From positions 8,131,001 to 8,195,000 of the forward strand of contig JARFIY010000341.1 in assembly GCA_036346155.1 (NCBI GenBank): a DNA stretch of 64,000 bases. Direction: 5' to 3'. Position numbers and translations under genes: made by a program. The notes below the pieces were generated by a model, which was not told where the DNA came from, searched no databases, and saw only the letters and a program-made list of their open reading frames with translations. Origin of the DNA: Sinelater perroti. Taxonomy: Eukaryota > Arthropoda > Insecta > Coleoptera > Elateridae. This document shows positions 59,007-64,000 of this stretch, piece by piece. How positions within the stretch are numbered: position 1 is the stretch's first letter; every line of letters starts with the position of its first letter.

Positions 59007-59339
59007 TAGATATAGACCCAAATTTTAATTATTAAGTTAGTCCGCTTTTTTGTTGTCCTTTCTTCTTCCATGTCCAGGTATCCATGAGAGAATCATCTAG
59101 TTTGGATATTTTGGTTATAATATTCCTTGCTCGTAAGGCTGTGGTGTATCAGTCCAAAGGATATGATTGCTATAAAATGAACTTTTCACAGTAAATTTCA
59201 TTTGGGGTCTGAAAGTATAGACCCTAAAAGATCTTCTTTCCTCATTACAACTCTCTAATGTTACACCAAACAACAGACCTTTCACGAAAGCTTTGGTATG
59301 CAGTACTAAAGACATTTCTGAATTTATGAGTAAAATACG
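59007..59339. other. Spacer
   Basis: Nothing recognised. Confidence 0.45.
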
Positions 59340-60130
59340 TTGCATCTCCTTAATCAGCGCTAACCCCCATCACGCCTAATTCGCATTATTACCGCAATCG
59401 CCGTTTTATCTTCATTAGCTCCGACTTCCAGCAACACTGATGAATGGCGTAATAGCGCGTCGCGCTGAGCCAGCCACGTTTAAGCAGCCGATTAGTGTCA
59501 CTTAGGCGCGTTTAAAGGCGAGCCGATAACTCCAAACTACCGGGACGCCAATTACATCTGCAGGATGCGAATTACAGCCGCGCGCAAAAAACAGGCGGAA
59601 AATAGCTCTGCGTTTCCCCGGCGCATACTAATCTGCAAGTCCAGTTTTAATGAAGTGGGTCAGAATAATGTCACGCACACAATGGCCGTCTAGCAGCGGC
59701 GCGATCGGCTCGGCCTTAATGGTCGGCGGAAAACGGAACGCAAGCCTTTCCTTCAGATATGAAAATGAAATGCCGATGCTAATGTGGAGACTACAGTTTG
59801 CCAAGGCTAAGTGAGCAGGAAACTAAGGCGTTGAATTACTGCGCCAACTATGCAAAGATCTATCATAAAGGACACCAGCAAAGACAATTCCTGTTGAATG
59901 AACGCACAAAACGGCTAATCTCTCCATTCATCACTCTGCTACAACGAAAACAGTTGTGGGATGACATCATTTTAATTATGGCTTCGGCGTATTTCCTCCA
60001 TTAATTAGAGAATACGTAAGGTACTAGATCACCATTATGTGGTTTAAAAGGCGGAAGCAACCAAATCAATTAAATAGGAGATGCCAGCCGTTCCAGCATC
60101 TTGGGAAAGATGTAATTAACGCTTGGCCAT
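59340..60130. other. GC-enriched island H, candidate conserved non-coding element
   Basis: CG-rich core at 59380-59730, less rich to 60130. It contains CCTAATTCGCATTATTACCG (59378-59397), GCCAATTACATCTGC (about 59548) and CCATTAATTAGAG (about 59998). A 68-codon frame (59798-60004) has no known domain. No transposon motif seen. Confidence 0.4.
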
Positions 60131-60440
60131 TTCACGTTACTTCAGCTGATAAAATTGTAACTTAACTCCGACTACAATGATATTGTTCTAATTATAAAAT
60201 TAAAATCCTAGTTGAATTAATGTGATTATCATATTATATGCGCAAAAAAGATATTTGTGCGTAGCTTCAATAACAGAATGTGGGTGGGTGAAGCCAGAAA
60301 GTGAAATTTTCAAGACCCACTAGAAGTTTAATATACTCAAGACTATGAAGGATGTAGTAGAATTGAAAGTAGCAAATTTGGACCAAGTTCTGTAAAGAAT
60401 AAGTTAATGGTATGACCTAAGTTAGTCCAATTGAAAATAA
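60131..60440. other. AT-rich spacer
   Basis: Nothing recognised. Confidence 0.5.
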
Positions 60441-60895
60441 GCAAATTTTGTAAAAATAATAGCACAATTACCCTAAAATTATTTGAGCCAACCTGGGAGC
60501 TTTAAGAAGAATAGCAATGTGGCATGAGAATTTGTCATTGCTCGGTCCGTTGTATTATTTAGATGACGACCAGGTGTGTTTTAGATTTCGCGTGAAATAA
60601 CCACCATCTGTTTAATCAGGCAAGAAAGAGATAAAAGTGACCATAACTGAGTATCACGTATGCGAATCTTGGAAAATTATAGCTTAATTATCCTAGAATT
60701 ATTTGAGGTAGCTTGGGATCCTCAGAAAGAATAGCAATATGACATGAGAAACTTTGTCCTTTGGATTAGATAGCGACCAGGCGTGCCTTTAGATTTCACA
60801 CGAATTAATCAGTCTGTTTAATTAAGCAGGAAGCAAATAATAGTGACCATAACTGGATATAATATATACGAAGTTTGTCATCGCTTGGCCTTTTG
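60441..60895. repeat. Diverged tandem duplication, unit about 221 bp
   Basis: Unit 1 starts at 60441 and unit 2 at about 60662. Shared stretches in the same order are AATTATTTGAG, GAATAGCAAT, ACATGAGAA/GCATGAGAA, GCGACCAGGCGTG/ACGACCAGGTGTG, TTTAGATTTC and AGTGACCATAACTG. A partial third unit seems to start near 60874 (TTTGTCATCGCTTGGCC against TTTGTCATTGCTCGGTCC in unit 1). Satellite-like or a segmental duplication. Confidence 0.85.
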
Positions 60896-60967
60896 GGATA
60901 TTCAGTGTCCAGTGAAAAATATAAATATTTTAGGACACTTTTGAAATATTGTACTTTTTATTCTAAA

Positions 60968-61029
60968 TTTCTCTCTCCCTCCTACCGCTTCTCTTCCCTT
61001 TCCCCCCACACTCTTATCTCTCTCCCTCG
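60968..61029 (-). repeat. Polypyrimidine tract (polypurine on the minus strand)
   Basis: About 60 bp of C/T-rich sequence with few interruptions, just 3' (in minus-strand sense) of an RTE-like LINE fragment. Low complexity. Confidence 0.85.
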
Positions 61030-61059
61030 CAGCTGATTAAATACTATGATTTTCTATTT

Positions 61060-61650
61060 TCTTTTATCCATGGCCAGTCTTTAGATTGCAAGGCTTTTTA
61101 ATTTGTCATATTCTGTATCCGTATTCTGGCTGGTGCATTTTTTCCCTCAACTCTATTCTATAATAATAATAATATGTCCAACGAATAGGTTTCGTCTTTT
61201 GCTCTTTCCTCTTCTACTCTTTCTAATACTTTCGTGTTTGTTATTTTATCGATCCAGGTTATTTATTAACATCCCCTGTAGCATCACATCTCTAAAGTTT
61301 TTAACCTCTTCCTTTCTTTGGTTGCGGTAGTTTAAGATTCGTTTCCATATACGACTATGGCCTAGACAAATGTCTTCAGAAATTGCCAGGTCGCAATTGA
61401 GATATTACAAGTCACATCTTCTTATGAAAGGCTTAGATTAATGTATTTTGCCTTTTATTTCCTTGTCGCTTCTTCCATCTTCTGTTGGTTCTGATATAAG
61501 AATTCTTTCACTTTCTCTATAACGTAATGGTCGAGTGTAATGTTTGTACATTGTATTGGTTTTTTCTACAGATTAAAGTTTGGCCTTTTTAGCGTTCATT
61601 TTCGTGTTGTAATCTTGCAAAATATTGTTCATTTCCACGAATCAACGAAA
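61060..61650 (-). pseudogene. RTE-like LINE, C-terminal part of the RT ORF
   Basis: Minus-strand fragment after the RT palm. VKEFLYQNQQKMEEATRK (about 61510-61455) corresponds to the FKYLG region. LKTFVWAIVVYGNES with a TT-x-ERKRLKTLEM segment (about 61385-61290) matches the thumb phrase seen in RTE-like elements. WIDKITNTKVLERVEEERAK (about 61257-61200) follows. Stops replace Trp codons at two places. It belongs to the same broad group as the intact LINE at 9.25-13.2 kb but is far more decayed. The catalytic palm itself is missing. Confidence 0.68.
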
Positions 61651-62272
61651 TCAATCACCAAAACATACCCAAATATACCTCACAAATTACCCTAACACCT
61701 AAGCATCAACATCTAAAGGACGTATTTAGGGCCTTTTTTCTGAAATATTATCGTTATTGAAAAACACATTCAAAGCTGGTATACGCATCTGGGCGTTCAT
61801 AGATATCGTTAAAATTGTGATAATAACATGAAAACACCCCAACCTACATACACTTGGAGTCAAATACTTAACGTAGAATGTCGGACGACCATATTAGCGG
61901 CAATGAATGAGAAAAAGTTCCGGTAGATTAAACATGCAAACTCAACAATAGTCATTAGGTGTTCTTTAAATAGTTTACCATCACCAAGTTATTGAACTCC
62001 TAACCACCTATGCCCCCGGCGTGTAGGAAATTGTTGATTACAAAAGTGCTACTAAAAGCCAATATTCGCACAGCAAATCTTTAAACATTTAAAGAACAAC
62101 ATTAAACTCGGTACAAGATATTCTGGGATTTACACTATTAGATATGAGAATTAACATTTTACCCAATTTACTGAACGACATCAGCGTAGACAGCAAATGT
62201 AGATCTTTTAGAGTCTACATGCCACGAGAACAAAATACCCTGAACATCTTTACCGATAGTAGTAAGATAACA

Positions 62273-63446
62273 TTCGGGTCAAAAAGTCCCGGAACTAACC
62301 CACAGAGGGCGCCACAAATACCGAATGCGCTTTTGTTTTAGATAGTACCAACCTTCAAAAAAACGTGTCAAAATTTGATGACATTTCGTTCAGTAGTTTT
62401 CGAGATATTGAAGTTGAAGTGACGCTACTTTTGTGATTTTGTAAAGAATGAATCAAAACGAGTTTCGTGTGTTAATAAAACACGGTTATTTAATGGGGGG
62501 AAATACCGTTCAAGGTCAGCAATGGCTTTAAAAGTGTTACCCAAAAACAACCATTTGCCGATGATATTCTGATTTTAAACGCGGTCGTACGGCCACCGAA
62601 GATACGGAATGCTCGGGACGCCCAAAGGAGGTAACTACACAAGAAAACATCAAAAAAATCCTAAAAATTGATAGTGACGATCGTAAAGTGAAGTTGCAGG
62701 AGATAGCTGCCATCCTAAGTATTTCAAAAAGCAGCTTGTTCAACATTTTGCACGAAAATTTGGACATGAAAAAACTTTTTTCAAAGTGGGTTTGCTCACC
62801 ATGAGCAAAAGCAACCACGTATTTATGGATTCGAGCGCTGTTTGGAGCTTTTTAAGCGTGATACAAAGGATTGTATGTGACAATGGGCGAAACGTGGATC
62901 CACCAGTATACGCCAGAGTCGAAAAGAGCGTCTGCTGAGTGGAGAGCTAAGGGAGAAAGCCGTCCAAAGCGTCCGAAGACTCAACAGTCGACCGGCAAGG
63001 TTATGGCGTCTGTTTTCTGGGATTCGCATGGAATATTGTTCATCGACTATCTGAAGAAGGGGAAAACGATCACCCGCGACTATTACGTTGCACTATTGGA
63101 TCGATTGAATGACGAAATAAAGCGTAAATGACCTCACATAGCGAAGAAAAAAACGCTGTTTCACCAAGACAATGCACCAATTCATGAGTCGATGAAAACC
63201 ATGGTGACATTGAACGATTCAAATTGCTGCCTCATCCACCATATTTTCCAGATCTTGCACCCAGCGACTACTGTCTGTTCGCAGATCTCAAAAAGTCCCC
63301 AGGAAAAAAAAATTGGCTCGAATAAAGAAGTAATTGCCGAAACAAAAGCCTATTTTGAGGCATAAAATATATCGTTTTATAAGAAACGCATAGCAATGTT
63401 ATAAAAGCGTTAGAATGTTAAAGTTGGGACAAGAACACCCCAGATT
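62273..63446 (+). mobile_element. Nearly full-length mariner transposon, decayed
   Basis: About 1.17 kb. The ends show weak inverted similarity over about 26 bp (left GGGTCAAAAAGTCCCGGAAC from 62276; right end around 63417-63443 gives GGGGTGTTCTTGTCCCAACT on the reverse strand). No clear TA duplication. It interrupts the RNase H region of the R1-like LINE. Confidence 0.65.
62448..63365 (+). pseudogene. mariner transposase, nearly complete but frameshifted
   Basis: Starts MNQNEFRVLIKHGYLMGGNT at 62448. The DNA-binding half continues with SGRPKEVTTQENIKKILKID and VKLQEIAAILSISKSSLFNI. The catalytic half has VTMGETWIHQYTPESKRASA from about 62877 (the DETW block with the first Asp replaced by Gly), then KVMASVFWDSHGILFIDYL, FHQDNAPIHESMKTM (about 63160, second Asp) and DLAPSDYCLFADLKK (about 63255, third Asp). 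It ends with AYFEA and a stop at 63363-63365. Several frameshifts and the D-to-G change rule out activity. It is the only mariner here that keeps its core. Confidence 0.87.
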
Positions 63447-63725
63447 GTATTTAATTTTAATTTAAGAAATTCTCACAGCAACATATCATTAGTGATCGTC
63501 ATGTAGAAACACTCAGAGAAAGTTGGTCTCCAAATGTCCCATAACGTTTCGTTAAGTATGAGATCATTTAAACTGTTATTAAAAATTATGATAAGGATGA
63601 GGCCCCGCGCAGAGGCGTGGTCTTCGAACTGAGCGGTTAAAACTCTCATTGTTCTAAGTAGACAAACCCGGCAGACATCTGAGCTCGGGATAAACCTGGG
63701 TCCGTCCGCACTGCATCCAGACACC

Positions 63726-64000
63726 TGAATTGCATAATCTGAGTATAAGCATATTAAAAATGATGATCTTTTGTTCGATATTTATCCGTGCGAGCAAATG
63801 GTATGATAAGAACAAACTACTGTTTTAGCTGCTTCGATTACAATTTAATATAGTGAGAGTAGTGGTGGTGGGAGTAAATTAAAAAAGTAGCATTCCATTA
63901 TCTTGTTTCTAAAAAATGAAAGTAAAAATGTTAGTGCAAATAAATCAAGAGTTTTGGTCAAAGATGATGCTTTCAGATAGTATTGAGTGACGAATCTCAA
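63726..64000. other. Spacer at the window end
   Basis: Nothing recognised. Confidence 0.5.

Larger units (their letters stand above)
61660..63725 (+). pseudogene. R1/LOA-like LINE relic carrying a mariner insertion
   Basis: Plus-strand relic that aligns by eye with 49080-51010. A degraded RT piece lies at about 61700-61800 (KGRI, GPFF, NIIV). The RNase H start is FRVYMPREQNTLNIFTDSSK (about 62206-62265), with the first acidic residue of RNase H. It is cut there by a mariner (62273-63446). The 3' part resumes after the mariner with the block GAACTGAGCGGTTAAA (63626 on) and CCTGGGTCCGTCCGCA (about 63697). Strongly decayed. The R1/LOA label is from RT and RNase H phrase similarity. Confidence 0.6.

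Overview
The window looks like a piece of arthropod (most likely insect) nuclear genome. It is AT-rich and contains relics of mariner, Tc1, DUF4817-like IS630/Tc1-mariner elements, and Jockey-, R1/LOA-, I- and RTE-like LINEs. I found no convincing host protein-coding exon, rRNA or functional tRNA in 64 kb. Nearly all recognisable coding sequence is transposon-derived and broken by stops and frameshifts. All family names come from motifs read by eye, not from a database search.

Layout: a Tc1/mariner relic (0.15-0.9 kb, minus), a GC-rich island (1.5-2.1), two relics of one DDE transposase family (2.4-4.4), a second island (4.9-5.25) and a Jockey relic (5.6-6.8). The best-preserved element is a minus-strand LINE at 9.25-13.2 kb with an intact coiled-coil ORF1 and a lightly damaged endonuclease/RT ORF2. 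Next come Tc1 and mariner scraps (15.4-16.8), islands (17.9-19.2, 21.0-21.3), an RNase H-bearing LINE interrupted by an AT microsatellite (23.1-25.3), a TIR-bounded deleted mariner (30.15-30.97), a Jockey relic (31.7-32.9), and a DDE relic abutting a second RNase H-bearing LINE (33.7-36.2).

The second half starts with an island (36.4-37.4), then a Jockey LINE split by a Tc1 element (37.75-39.96), a deleted mariner beside an R1-like 3' end (41.4-42.3), three more DDE relics (43.2-46.95) and the largest island (47.2-48.25). An R1-like relic with its own mariner follows (49.1-51.0), then mariner and Jockey relics (54.1-56.0), an island with palindromes (56.2-56.7), a third RNase H-bearing LINE inside a TA-flanked TIR transposon (57.05-59.0), an island (59.3-60.1), a 221-bp tandem duplication (60.4-60.9), an RTE-like tail (61.1-61.65), and a second R1-like relic with a near full-length mariner (61.7-63.7).

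The part that may still be functional is the set of GC-rich, CpG-retaining islands without long ORFs. They carry homeodomain-, forkhead-, bZIP- and GATA-like words and stand between decayed transposons. I read them as candidate conserved non-coding (regulatory) elements in a gene desert or a large intron, possibly near a developmental gene outside the window. No CRISPR array, defence system or other clearly new system was found.
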